Shown here: in pieces, positions 43,037-51,475 of the stretch
Position numbering within the stretch: the first letter of the stretch is position 1
How the letters are laid out: each line of letters opens with the position of its first letter
NCBI RefSeq assembly: GCF_000702945.1
Contig: NZ_JNLE01000003.1
Coordinates: 2,899,501 to 2,963,500 of the forward strand
From: Clostridium sp. KNHs205
Lineage (GTDB): Bacteria > Bacillota > Clostridia > Lachnospirales > Lachnospiraceae
Length of the DNA stretch: 64,000 nucleotides
Reading direction: 5' to 3'
Program-made: the position numbers and the translations under genes
The notes under the pieces: model-generated
What the model saw: the letters and a program-made list of their open reading frames with translations, nothing else
What the model was told of the DNA's origin: nothing
The model's database searches: none

Positions 43037-43894
43037 ATGGACTGGTTGGCTAAAATGAATGGAGCTATAGGTTATATAGAAGAGAATCTATGCAGCGACA
43101 TAGATTATGAAGAGGTAGCCAAAAGGGCTTGCTGTTCTTCCTACAATTTTCAGCGTTTGTTTTCTTTCATATCCGATGTATCCCTGGCTGAATATATAAG
43201 GAGAAGAAGGTTAACTCTGGCAGCCTTTGATCTTGCCTATGAGGGAAGCTCTGTACTTGAGGTAGCTCTTAAGTACAGATACGATTCGCCGGTATCCTTT
43301 GCAAGAGCTTTTCAGAATCTCCACGGTATTACGCCGAAAGAAGCAAGAGCAGAAGGCGCCAAGCTAAAAAATTATCCCAAGATCTCCTTTCAGATTGCTA
43401 TTAAAGGAGTAGAAGAGATGAAATACCGTATTGAAACCTCCAGGAGCCTTCATCTGGTTGGAGTTAAGAAAGAGATTACAACAAAAGACGGGCAGAATTT
43501 TATTATGATACCAAAGTTCTGGGATGATATTTGGGCAGACGGTACCGGAATTTTGCTGGAGGATGCCAGAACAGAGAAAGCATGGTATGGCGTATGCTGT
43601 AACTTCAGGGAAACGGAATTTGACTATATAGTTGCGGTCAAATCAGATCAGCCCCTGAAACCTGGTTTTACAGAAATAGAAATACCGGCCTGCCAGTGGG
43701 TCAAGTTTGAATGCAGGGGGCCGCTGCCTGATTCACAGCAGAAGGTCTGGAAGAGAATCTATTCGGAGTGGTTTCCCTCCTCCGGTTATGAACACACAGG
43801 TGGCCCTGAAATAGAATGGTATTCCGAAGAAAATATGGATAGTGAGGAATACTATAGTGAGATCTGGCTGCCGGTTCGAAGAATCACAACATGA
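43037..43894 (+). CDS. AraC-family regulator with GyrI-like effector-binding domain
   Basis: A 285-residue regulator. The N-terminal AraC DNA-binding half (about 1-105) has DYEEVAKRACCSSYNFQRLFS and VALKYRYDSPVSFARAFQ; the C-terminal GyrI-like/SOUL half (about 130-285) begins near EMKYRIETSRSLHLVGVKKE and ends EEYYSEIWLPVRR. This is the Rob/RamA-like layout where the second domain binds a cationic small molecule. ATG 43037 has AAAGGAG just upstream; an earlier GTG at 43019 does not. It starts an apparent two-gene operon with the acylase gene 29 bases later. Confidence 0.92.
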   Translation: MDWLAKMNGAIGYIEENLCSDIDYEEVAKRACCSSYNFQRLFSFISDVSLAEYIRRRRLTLAAFDLAYEGSSVLEVALKYRYDSPVSFARAFQNLHGITPKEARAEGAKLKNYPKISFQIAIKGVEEMKYRIETSRSLHLVGVKKEITTKDGQNFIMIPKFWDDIWADGTGILLEDARTEKAWYGVCCNFRETEFDYIVAVKSDQPLKPGFTEIEIPACQWVKFECRGPLPDSQQKVWKRIYSEWFPSSGYEHTGGPEIEWYSEENMDSEEYYSEIWLPVRRITT

Positions 43895-43923
43895 GAATAT
43901 AAGTATCAGGGAGGAAGGTTATA

Positions 43924-45033
43924 ATGGAGAAATTAAATTACTATAAAATGGTTTATGAAGGAAGTCATTATGAGATTGGTAAGAAAAAAGGTGAATTTCT
44001 AAAGTCCGTCCCAATTCTAAAAGAAATCTATACCTCTGTACCGGAAGGAGGTACTCCTTTATCAGCAGAAGAAGCATATAATAATCTTGAATATTTTGAT
44101 CAGTACTGCAAAGGCTTAAAGGATGAGCTGCAGGGGGTGGCAGACGGTATGGAAGTAGAACTAAAGGACTTATTTTATTGTTTGTTTCGTGATACAAAAG
44201 CCCAAGCCTGCTCCCAGGTATCGGTGCTGCCGGCTATAACTGCTGACGGGCATCATTACATTGGGAGAAGTTACGAGTATAACCTGGAAGATGAATTTAT
44301 GTTTAACATCACAAGAGCAGATGGCTGTTATGCCCATATGGGCTTCTCTTTATCTTTAGGCGGAAGATTTGATGGTATGAATGAAAAGGGGCTGTGTATA
44401 ACCATGTCTTCCTGTGAATGTGTGGCCTCCTCCTGTGGACAGGCAGAAGGCCTGCCCTTCAAATATGTAATAAGGGCTATTCTTGACCGCTGCAGTACTG
44501 TTAAGGAAGCAGTGGAACTATTAGAAGCAACGCCTATGTGCTTTAATATGAACTTTATGATTGCAGATACCTTGGGAGAGTGTATTGTAGCAGAGATTCT
44601 CACAACCGGTGGCAAGGCAAAGATAGCATATAGAAATGAGAGTCCATATATGTATGCTCTGAATCATTATCAAAGTGAAGAGCATCTGAAAGAATATTCC
44701 GCAAGAAAGAATTTTTCCAAACTTAGAGGAGATGCTATAGAAACCTTTTTCTCAGAGCATGATAAAGTATCAAAAGATAATCTTATAGCCCTTCTTACGG
44801 CTAAGATGCCGGAAGGATTATGCTGCCATGCTTATGAGGACTGGTTTGGTACCTTACGCTCCATGGTATTCGATGTCACCGCTTCCAGGTTATTAATCTG
44901 TATGGGTTCACCTCAGAATACCCCGTGGATGGAAGTAACCTTAGGAGAAACAGAAGGTGTTACTGCTTATGAAGTAATATTTGAAGAGGAAGCGGTACCG
45001 GTTTCTTTCTGGCAGGAAACAGACGAGAGATAA
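43924..45033 (+). CDS. C45-family acylase/peptidase (isopenicillin N acyltransferase-like)
   Basis: A 369-residue Ntn-hydrolase. The expected catalytic cysteine is in QACSQVSVLPA, where self-cleavage before Cys would expose the nucleophile; GHHYIGRSYEYN and GRFDGMNEKGLCITMSS are conserved around it. Family members include penicillin acyltransferase and bacterial linear amide hydrolases that cleave or transfer acyl groups on peptides or antibiotics. With the AraC-GyrI regulator next door, detoxification of an acylated drug is one option. The actual substrate is unknown. GGGAGGAAGG precedes the ATG. Confidence 0.85.
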   Translation: MEKLNYYKMVYEGSHYEIGKKKGEFLKSVPILKEIYTSVPEGGTPLSAEEAYNNLEYFDQYCKGLKDELQGVADGMEVELKDLFYCLFRDTKAQACSQVSVLPAITADGHHYIGRSYEYNLEDEFMFNITRADGCYAHMGFSLSLGGRFDGMNEKGLCITMSSCECVASSCGQAEGLPFKYVIRAILDRCSTVKEAVELLEATPMCFNMNFMIADTLGECIVAEILTTGGKAKIAYRNESPYMYALNHYQSEEHLKEYSARKNFSKLRGDAIETFFSEHDKVSKDNLIALLTAKMPEGLCCHAYEDWFGTLRSMVFDVTASRLLICMGSPQNTPWMEVTLGETEGVTAYEVIFEEEAVPVSFWQETDER

Positions 45034-45068
45034 AAATCTGCCTCTACTCAGTGAGCTATCCATATATG

Positions 45069-45138
45069 TTGAATTGTAGAAAATTCTGTTGCATTGTAGA
45101 ATATTCTATCTTGCATTTGACGAAAAAAAGGCTATAAT
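45069..45138 (+). promoter_or_regulatory. Promoter with paired 20-bp repeats upstream of the TPR-AAA genes
   Basis: TTGCAT (45111-45116) and TATAAT (45133-45138) are 16 bases apart. Just upstream are two adjacent 20-base repeats (45069-45088 and 45089-45108), each TTG(A/C)ATTGTAGAA(A/T)ATTCT plus one base. Each contains an inverted TAGAA-N2-TTCT; in the second copy it is a perfect 12-bp palindrome. This looks like a pair of activator or repressor sites. Confidence 0.65.
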
Positions 45139-45196
45139 GAAAATTGCTATATTATGGTGTTAATAAATTAACGATTATACGGAGGATGATGACGAA

Positions 45197-45826
45197 ATGA
45201 AAAGAATGGTGTCAGCGCTGATCTTATTGGTTATTGGCGGATTTGCGGCCTATTCCTTTTACAAAGGCAATGTGGTAATCGGAATAGTCAGCTTGGTGGT
45301 TTTTATTTTAGCAGGATTATATATTCTTGGCAGCTCGGATGATGAGAAGGAAGATGAGAAAAAGAATCTCTCGGTAGATGAAAAGGGAGTAAACACCTAT
45401 ATTAGCGGTGAAGGAAAACCTGATTTTGAACAGGCTAAGAAGATCAGAGAAGAAATGCTTAAGGATTACAAACAAGATGATGTATCTGTTGAAATTAATG
45501 CAGCAGCAGGATTAATGCTGGATCAAGATTATGAAGGAAGCAAACGGGCTTATGAAAATATTGTTCTTAAGTATCCTCAAAGCAAAGGTAAATGTCTAGG
45601 ACAGATTGGTGTTGCAGAGTTTTTCCTGGGAAATTATGAAGCAGCTTTAGAAAATTATATTGAATCGAAGAACAACGGCGAAGACAATGAGATGACAGAG
45701 GACAATATCTGGGAAGTGTGTGAAGTTCTCTATAAGAAAAAGGGAAGCAGAAACGCAGTAGAGCATTATCTGAGTCTGTATCCTGCAGGCCGTTATGTAA
45801 AAAAAGCAAATAAACTGGTATCATAA
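45197..45826 (+). CDS. Membrane-anchored TPR protein
   Basis: A 209-residue protein with two N-terminal membrane segments (about 5-20 and 27-45) and an acidic, charged stretch, then a tetratricopeptide-like region from about 95 (INAAAGLMLDQDYEGSKRAYENIV and GVAEFFLGNYEAALENYIESK are two helix-turn-helix repeats). The soluble part probably faces the cytoplasm and binds a partner protein. No function is known. It is the first of three genes whose products share TPR units and membrane attachment with an AAA ATPase. GGAGG lies about 12 bases before ATG 45197. Confidence 0.75.
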   Translation: MKRMVSALILLVIGGFAAYSFYKGNVVIGIVSLVVFILAGLYILGSSDDEKEDEKKNLSVDEKGVNTYISGEGKPDFEQAKKIREEMLKDYKQDDVSVEINAAAGLMLDQDYEGSKRAYENIVLKYPQSKGKCLGQIGVAEFFLGNYEAALENYIESKNNGEDNEMTEDNIWEVCEVLYKKKGSRNAVEHYLSLYPAGRYVKKANKLVS

Positions 45827-45880
45827 CCCACATAGAAGTAATGCTTCTCATGAGGCAGCAGGCAAATAGGAAGATTTAGC

Positions 45881-46747
45881 ATGGATTTATTAACTTATGA
45901 TAAAGAGATACTGATAATCAGGAATTATATGGAGATGGGACGGTACAATCTGGCCATGGGAAGATTGTCGGCAGCGATACAGGAGCGGACAACCGATGCC
46001 TATCTTCTATACCTGTTTGCCTTTTGCCTCTATAAAACAGAGGATTATAATAATGCAATTGATTGTTGTAAATCCGCTGTAGACAATGGGTTTGACAGAG
46101 CAGAAGGCTATTTTCTGCTTAGTATGGTTTTCCTGCAGAAGGATGAGTATGAGGAATCAGAAAGAATTCTTAAGGCTGCTTTGGAGTTAGACCCCCAGAA
46201 TCCGGAATACTTAGCTTTTTACGGATATCTGAAGATGATTAACGGTAGTAATAGCGGGGAGGCGCTGCAGCTAATAAACCAGGCGCTGGAACTTGATGCG
46301 GTCAATTTACGTGCCCTTCAGTATAAGTTTTATTACTATCTGGACATGGACGATAGCTATGGAATTAAATCAAAAGTTATTGAAGATTACTTTTCTCTTT
46401 CTACTGATGAAAGTGATCGATTTTTGAAAGCGGGCTTATTGGAATATCAAAAACAGGATTATAAATCAGCAGAAGAGAACTTCAGGCAGGCCTTTCAGTT
46501 GGATCCTACCAATAAGTTTATTCTGAAAATGCTAGATACAATCAACCGGAAACCCAGGTTTATCTTTTACTGGAGAAGGAAAATAAAACGAAGAATCGCT
46601 AAGCAGTTCGCCATAATGAAAGTAACTATGAAGGCAAAATGGATAATATTCAGATACTCCGGGATAACAAAGGATACCGAAATATTTGTTGTGGTACCTA
46701 TAATATTGCTGGCAATTATTGCAGTTATACTAATTGCATTACTATAA
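45881..46747 (+). CDS. TPR protein with C-terminal membrane anchor
   Basis: A 288-residue protein. Several tetratricopeptide repeats fill residues 10-220, for example YLLYLFAFCLYKTEDYNNAI, GYFLLSMVFLQKDEYEESER and LEYQKQDYKSAEENFRQAFQ. A basic linker (RRKIKRRIAKQ) leads to a single C-terminal membrane helix, FVVVPIILLAIIAVILIAL, ending in few residues; this is a tail anchor. The TPR part stays in the cytoplasm. It lies between the other TPR gene and the AAA ATPase, in one apparent operon (gaps 54 and 12 bases). Confidence 0.8.
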   Translation: MDLLTYDKEILIIRNYMEMGRYNLAMGRLSAAIQERTTDAYLLYLFAFCLYKTEDYNNAIDCCKSAVDNGFDRAEGYFLLSMVFLQKDEYEESERILKAALELDPQNPEYLAFYGYLKMINGSNSGEALQLINQALELDAVNLRALQYKFYYYLDMDDSYGIKSKVIEDYFSLSTDESDRFLKAGLLEYQKQDYKSAEENFRQAFQLDPTNKFILKMLDTINRKPRFIFYWRRKIKRRIAKQFAIMKVTMKAKWIIFRYSGITKDTEIFVVVPIILLAIIAVILIALL

Positions 46748-46759
46748 TGGAGAGTCACT

Positions 46760-48097
46760 ATGGAAAAAATTGAGATTATGCGAAACATGCTTGCTAATAA
46801 TCCGGAAAATGGACTTGCCTGGTATCTGCTAGGGGTTGAGTATGTGGAAACAGGTAATGAGAGTGAAGCATTATATGCATTTTCCCAGGCATTAAATTAT
46901 TGTGGGCAGGAGTTTAAGACACAAATATTTGAACAGCTTGCAAGACTTACGGATAAGAAGGATATTTTAAGCAAAGACAGACCGAGTAATGAAAATAATG
47001 GTATATCCGCTGGCGTTGAAGAAGTAAATGAAAACCAGGGAGCAGGTAAAGAATTCATATACAAAGAGGAATACGAAGATGTTTCAGCTGATACTTCTGA
47101 GGATTCCGGGGATTGGGATGAGGATGAGGAACCGGAGGATAACTACGATATCCGGGAGGATAAGATTATAAGATTAAGTGTGGTTGAAGGCGGTAAAAGC
47201 AAAGGAGACTGTTTTGCATCAGAGAAGAGGAATCCTGTCACCTTCGATAACGTGGGTGGTTATGATGAGCTAAAAGACATTATACGGATGAAGATTATCA
47301 AACCTTTTAGCAGTCAGGGGCTGTTCAGCAGGTATAAGAAAAAAAGCGGCGGAGGAATCCTTATGTTTGGACCACCGGGATGCGGAAAGACTTATATTGC
47401 CAAAGCAACGGCAGGTGAATGCCAGGCCGGTTTTCTGGCTGTTCATATTACGGATATTCTGGATCCTTATCTGGGAGTCAGTTCCCAGAATGTAAAAGAT
47501 ATATTTGCCAAAGCACGAACTATGAGACCTTGTGTTTTGTTCTTTGACGAAATAGATACCATAGGATTTAATCGTTCAAAACTAGCCTCAGAGCATATGC
47601 GTCCGATTATAGATCAGTTGCTGACTGAGATTGAAGGAATTGATTCAGATACCCAGAATATGTTGATAATAGGAGCAACCAATATGCCCTGGGATGTGGA
47701 TCCTGCGTTTAAACGTCCGGGAAGATTTGATAAGGTTATATTTGTTCCACCGCCGGATAAAAAAGCCAGGCTTGCAATTCTGGAACTGAAAATGGCGGAC
47801 AGACCTCAGGAAAAAAAGATTGATTACATTTCCATTGCGGAGAAAACAGAACTGTATTCAGGTGCTGATCTTGAAAATGTTGTTGAAACAGCCACCGAAA
47901 ATGTTCTGACAGAAATACTGAAAACTGGGGTTGAAAGACCTGTAGGTACAAAGGATTTATTAAAAGCCGTGGATTCCACCAGACCGTCTACCATAGAATG
48001 GCTTAAAACCATTCAAAATTTTGTCAAGTACTCCAACCAAACCGGATTATATGATGAGGTGGAGAAATACCTTTCAAAAAGAAGCCGATATCTGTAA
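46760..48097 (+). CDS. Cdc48/FtsH-like AAA+ ATPase with N-terminal TPR
   Basis: A 445-residue ATPase. The first 60 residues form a TPR pair (NPENGLAWYLLGVEYVETGN, SEALYAFSQALNY). A very acidic linker follows (about 105-130), then a single AAA module with Walker A FGPPGCGKT (about 203-211), Walker B CVLFFDEID (Asp263, Glu264), sensor IGATNMPW and the arginine-finger region RPGRFDKV. The C-terminal helical lid ends with RPSTIEWL. It should remodel or extract proteins using ATP. No protease domain is present, so any degradation would need a partner. GGAGAG precedes the ATG. The two TPR membrane proteins upstream are likely adaptors. Confidence 0.88.
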   Translation: MEKIEIMRNMLANNPENGLAWYLLGVEYVETGNESEALYAFSQALNYCGQEFKTQIFEQLARLTDKKDILSKDRPSNENNGISAGVEEVNENQGAGKEFIYKEEYEDVSADTSEDSGDWDEDEEPEDNYDIREDKIIRLSVVEGGKSKGDCFASEKRNPVTFDNVGGYDELKDIIRMKIIKPFSSQGLFSRYKKKSGGGILMFGPPGCGKTYIAKATAGECQAGFLAVHITDILDPYLGVSSQNVKDIFAKARTMRPCVLFFDEIDTIGFNRSKLASEHMRPIIDQLLTEIEGIDSDTQNMLIIGATNMPWDVDPAFKRPGRFDKVIFVPPPDKKARLAILELKMADRPQEKKIDYISIAEKTELYSGADLENVVETATENVLTEILKTGVERPVGTKDLLKAVDSTRPSTIEWLKTIQNFVKYSNQTGLYDEVEKYLSKRSRYL

Positions 48098-48124
48098 GGT
48101 ATCGGCCTTCAGATTGTGTGAAGC

Positions 48125-49060
48125 TTAATTGTATAGCTGTCCTAATTTACTCACTATTTCCCGCATATGTTCATAAAAGCTTTCGGGCCCGACTATATGA
48201 ACAGCTGTGGGATTTTTTAGTGCAAGTTCCAGAAGGGAATCTTCGTATTCCGTACAGACATCCACCAGTAACATTTCACCTTCCTTAAGAATCTGCCGGT
48301 TTGCCATGTAATCATTATGCTTTATGACCTCAAAGAAACTTCGGTTAATCTGCAGCTGATAGTGCCCTGCAGTTAGTTTTGAATTCTCCTTTGACATCCA
48401 ATCAGCAGGATAACTGCAGGTACTTTCAAGGAGTTCGATACTTTGAATTCTATCTAACCGAAAGGTTCTTTTATCTTCTCTGAGATGACAGTAACCGGTT
48501 ATGTACCAACCGCCTTCATCAAAGGTAAAACGGCTGGGAGATATGATTCTGTCAGTTATGGTAACTTTAAGGGGAGTGTAATAACTTATTTTTAATTGCT
48601 TTTCCTCTTCAAGGCTTTGTATAATGGTTTCCAGGATATTTTCCACATAACCATCCGGATTGATACGGTTAATGCTGACCTTAAATTTATCTAGGAATCT
48701 TTTAAGTTTGGGTCTGCTATCCGTTGGAACAGCATTTAGCAGTTTCATACTTAATAAATCGTAATCTTTAAAGAGTTCAGGTACTTTCATTTCCTTGCCG
48801 AGTTTTAACAAGAGGGAAAAATACAGTATCTCCTGTTCAGAAAGCCTGATGGAAGGTATGAAATAGGATGGGGCGATTTCATAGCCGCCCTGCTGTCCTT
48901 CAAAAGTTATTATTGGTACATTAGTCTGACTTAGGGCATCAATATCTCTGTAAATTGTACGTTCACTTACTTCAAGATGCCTGGCAATATCTTTGGCTGT
49001 TAATTTACCGTGTTCATGCAGCAGATATATGATGGCATTCATTCTTTCTAACTTTTTCAA
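48125..49060 (-). CDS. WYL-domain transcriptional regulator (YafY/DeoR type)
   Basis: A 311-residue regulator. An N-terminal winged helix (LTAKDIARHLEVSERTIYRDIDAL) is followed by a WYL domain at about 140-220 (the central DEGGWYITGYCHLREDKRTFRLDRIQSI) and a C-terminal WCX extension. WYL domains bind nucleic acid or nucleotide-like ligands. It is the last gene of a minus-strand operon with two metallo-beta-lactamase-fold genes and may control them. Confidence 0.9.
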   Translation of the reverse strand: MKKLERMNAIIYLLHEHGKLTAKDIARHLEVSERTIYRDIDALSQTNVPIITFEGQQGGYEIAPSYFIPSIRLSEQEILYFSLLLKLGKEMKVPELFKDYDLLSMKLLNAVPTDSRPKLKRFLDKFKVSINRINPDGYVENILETIIQSLEEEKQLKISYYTPLKVTITDRIISPSRFTFDEGGWYITGYCHLREDKRTFRLDRIQSIELLESTCSYPADWMSKENSKLTAGHYQLQINRSFFEVIKHNDYMANRQILKEGEMLLVDVCTEYEDSLLELALKNPTAVHIVGPESFYEHMREIVSKLGQLYN

Positions 49061-49078
49061 ATGCTGTGACCTCTTTGT

Positions 49079-49744
49079 TTAAAATGGATACGAAGAATCT
49101 GTAAGCATCCTGTTTATAATGTTTTCCAGGTTCTCTCTTGTTAATATGGTATTATGTCCTGATATACAGGTGTTATAGTCCAAGGTTAGGTAGCTTTTAA
49201 GTGTATCATAATATATTTCTTTATCACATTCAAGGCTTGGAAAAATCTCTTCCATATTGTCGCCTATATTATCTCCGATAATCAATACCTGGTCCTCTTC
49301 GTCTAAAATACTGATAGAATCTGAGGTATGGCCGGGGGAATGAAATAATCTGATTCTGTCTTCAGGAAAAAATATTTCCTTCTCAAAAACCAGGTCAGGA
49401 AGCCTTAGGGTAACTTCACCCAAACCATAACGCCTGTTTTTCTCAAGCATACCATCCCAATTAGCTGTAATCATGTCATAGCATAACTTGTGTGATATCA
49501 GTACACTATCCTTTATGGCAGTATTCCCCCAAATGTGATCCCAATGATAATGTGTATTTATTACAATGGTTTTTATGTCACCAGGATTCAGATAAGCCAT
49601 AACCGCCTTAATGCAATCATTGCCTAATCCGGTATCTATTATGTAATTATAGCGTCTTCCTTTAATAAGGTAAATATTTAAGTCCCAGTCAGTGGTTTGG
49701 AAGGTAAATAGACTTCCTCTGCTGTTTATTGTTCTTATTTTCAT
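49079..49744 (-). CDS. Metallo-beta-lactamase-fold hydrolase (second of pair)
   Basis: A 221-residue metallo-hydrolase. The zinc motif THYHWDH, an upstream DTGLG, the SPGHTSDS histidine, the GDNIGDN aspartate and a late SGHN histidine are present, typical of glyoxalase-II/lactonase-like enzymes. Start ATG 49744 has AGGAG upstream; an earlier ATG at 49768 does not. It lies 26 bases after its paralogue and 18 bases before the WYL gene. The substrate is unknown. Confidence 0.88.
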   Translation of the reverse strand: MKIRTINSRGSLFTFQTTDWDLNIYLIKGRRYNYIIDTGLGNDCIKAVMAYLNPGDIKTIVINTHYHWDHIWGNTAIKDSVLISHKLCYDMITANWDGMLEKNRRYGLGEVTLRLPDLVFEKEIFFPEDRIRLFHSPGHTSDSISILDEEDQVLIIGDNIGDNMEEIFPSLECDKEIYYDTLKSYLTLDYNTCISGHNTILTRENLENIINRMLTDSSYPF

Positions 49745-49770
49745 ATTCAATCTCCTGTTAGTTTTCATTT

Positions 49771-50550
49771 TTAGATTTTTTGTTCTTCACAAAAACGCAG
49801 CATCAGTGTATGCCAACGAGGATTAAAATCCAGTGTCAATTGATTTTTTATGGTTTTATAATCTGCTTTTTTGAAGGATTTCTGCGTTATTTTTAAGTAG
49901 GCAATCCTTTCGTTTATTTCCGTTTCCATATTTTTTAGTAAATTCAATTCATTAGAAAAATGAGAGCCAATAATATGCTTACCCAGATGCTTCTTTAATT
50001 TTTCCAGGGTATTTATATGTTCCTGGATACTAAAATACGGTAAAGGGAGCATTGATTTATTATTTGTATCAAACATTATGTTATCAGCCACATGGATATA
50101 GCTATCGTCAATCAGTGTATGTATACTGCATTGGGAATGCCCAGGTGCTTTCTCAAACCGGATACGATGTCCGCCGAAATAAAAATTATAACCGTCGCTA
50201 AATATTGTTGGGTAAATATTTGTGTTATGCAGAAAGTCATCGGAATATTCAAGCTCAAGGGTTCTCTTAAACTCACTTGAGCCAATTATAGTGATAGCAT
50301 CAGTATTTTCCTGTAAGACTTTCAAACCCATAAAGTGATCATCATGATAATGGCTGATAATAATTTTATCGATGTACATAGACCGATCATAAAAATACGT
50401 CATTAGCTGTTTCATCTCATCTTGATAACCGGTATCAATTAATAAGATTCTTTTTCCTTCTGTAATAAAATAGATGACTTGCCTTATATAGTGGGCATTG
50501 TTTTCAAAATCCGCTTCATATAAATTTCCGTCTAAATGTCTGATAATCAT
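49771..50550 (-). CDS. Metallo-beta-lactamase-fold hydrolase (first of pair)
   Basis: A 259-residue paralogue of the following gene, with DTGYQ, the SHYHDDH zinc motif, KAPGHSQCS, HVADNIMFD and GSHFSN supplying metal ligands. It begins MIIRHLDGNLYEADF at ATG 50550, preceded by AAGGAGGAGC on the minus strand; a longer frame from 50598 has no ribosome site. Two side-by-side metallo-hydrolases with a WYL regulator suggest removal of one class of lactone or thioester, which is inference. Confidence 0.88.
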   Translation of the reverse strand: MIIRHLDGNLYEADFENNAHYIRQVIYFITEGKRILLIDTGYQDEMKQLMTYFYDRSMYIDKIIISHYHDDHFMGLKVLQENTDAITIIGSSEFKRTLELEYSDDFLHNTNIYPTIFSDGYNFYFGGHRIRFEKAPGHSQCSIHTLIDDSYIHVADNIMFDTNNKSMLPLPYFSIQEHINTLEKLKKHLGKHIIGSHFSNELNLLKNMETEINERIAYLKITQKSFKKADYKTIKNQLTLDFNPRWHTLMLRFCEEQKI

Positions 50551-50582
50551 GTCAGCTCCTCCTTTGTATAACTCATTATAAA

Positions 50583-50618
50583 GAAAGAAGGCTGACATAA
50601 ACCTGTCAGTCTTCTTTC
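50583..50618 (-). other. Terminator-like hairpin in the MBL operon leader
   Basis: GAAAGAAG-x-CTGACA pairs with its complement around a 6-base loop; on the minus strand it is followed by TTCTTTCTTTATAAT and then the ribosome site of the first MBL gene. It could attenuate that operon, or end a plus-strand transcript. Confidence 0.4.
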
Positions 50619-50986
50619 CTGGTGAGAGTTTTTTTATGAATACATCAAATCATTGTAGAGGTAAAATAGTATAGAGTAAGTTCGGCTTAAAAAAGAATTA
50701 TTTAGTCGCGGTTGAGAACAGAATAGAATAGCCTGCCAGTTGACGCACTGTGGATTCTCATATATTATCAGGTAAAATAATACTTACAGGCGATTTCTGA
50801 GCAAAGAGTAGTGTGAATTATGGAAATACATATTCACACCTTAACTTGTGGCAGTGCCACATCTGCAAAAACCGTCATGGAATGGAAGCTGGTATCCGGG
50901 ATATCAATAATAAAAATTAAAAAATTTTTATTATATGAAAAATATTCAAGTACTCATTTGTATTATAAGTGAAAGGAGTTGAAGCG
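50619..50986. other. Divergent intergenic region with short hairpins
   Basis: GTGTGAAT (50811-50818) pairs with ATTCACAC (50832-50839), and GTGGCA-G-TGCCAC (50848-50860) follows directly. These may be operators or a small structured RNA. No gene is seen and I cannot place a confident promoter for the sigma-factor gene. Confidence 0.4.
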
Positions 50987-51475
50987 ATGGATAATTCATT
51001 TGGTACCGATGAATTTATACAGCATGTTTTAGATAAATATTCAAAAATGCTAATCAAGCTTGCCTTTACCTATGTAAAAAACACAGCAGATGCAGAAGAC
51101 ATAGCACAGGATGTCTTTGTGAGCCTTCTTAAGAAAGGAAGCGGCTTCGACAATGAAGAGCATGAGAAAGCCTGGCTTATAAGAGTTACCATAAATAAAA
51201 GTAAGAATTACTTAAAATCCTCCTGGAACAGATTAAAGGTTCCCTTGGAAGAAGATATCAGTTATATGCAGGAAGAAGAAAGTGAAGTACTTGTAACTGT
51301 GCTGAATTTGCCCCCTAAATACCGAACCGTTATTCATTTATATTATTACGAAGCTTATTCCATAAATGAAATAGCGGAAATCCTTCATAAAAAGCCGGCA
51401 ACCATTGGAACCTGGCTGGCAAGAGGACGTAACTTATTGAAATCGGAATTAATCGGAGGTTTTGAATATGAATAA
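50987..51475 (+). CDS. ECF-type RNA polymerase sigma factor
   Basis: A 162-residue sigma-70 family protein. Region 2 is at about 20-85 (LAFTYVKNTADAEDIAQDVFVSLLKKG) and region 4 at about 105-155 (LPPKYRTVIHLYYYEAYSINEIA, then LHKKPATIGTWLARGRNLLK). Region 3 is missing, as in extracytoplasmic-function sigma factors. The next gene, overlapping by eight bases, encodes a membrane protein that likely holds it inactive until an outside signal is sensed. AAAGGAGTT supports ATG 50987 over a GTG at 50969. Confidence 0.92.
   Translation: MDNSFGTDEFIQHVLDKYSKMLIKLAFTYVKNTADAEDIAQDVFVSLLKKGSGFDNEEHEKAWLIRVTINKSKNYLKSSWNRLKVPLEEDISYMQEEESEVLVTVLNLPPKYRTVIHLYYYEAYSINEIAEILHKKPATIGTWLARGRNLLKSELIGGFEYE

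Noticed and set aside
46760..48097. C-terminal HbYX proteasome-binding motif on the AAA ATPase
   Set aside because: The protein ends Arg-Tyr-Leu; the first position is not hydrophobic and no proteasome genes are known here.
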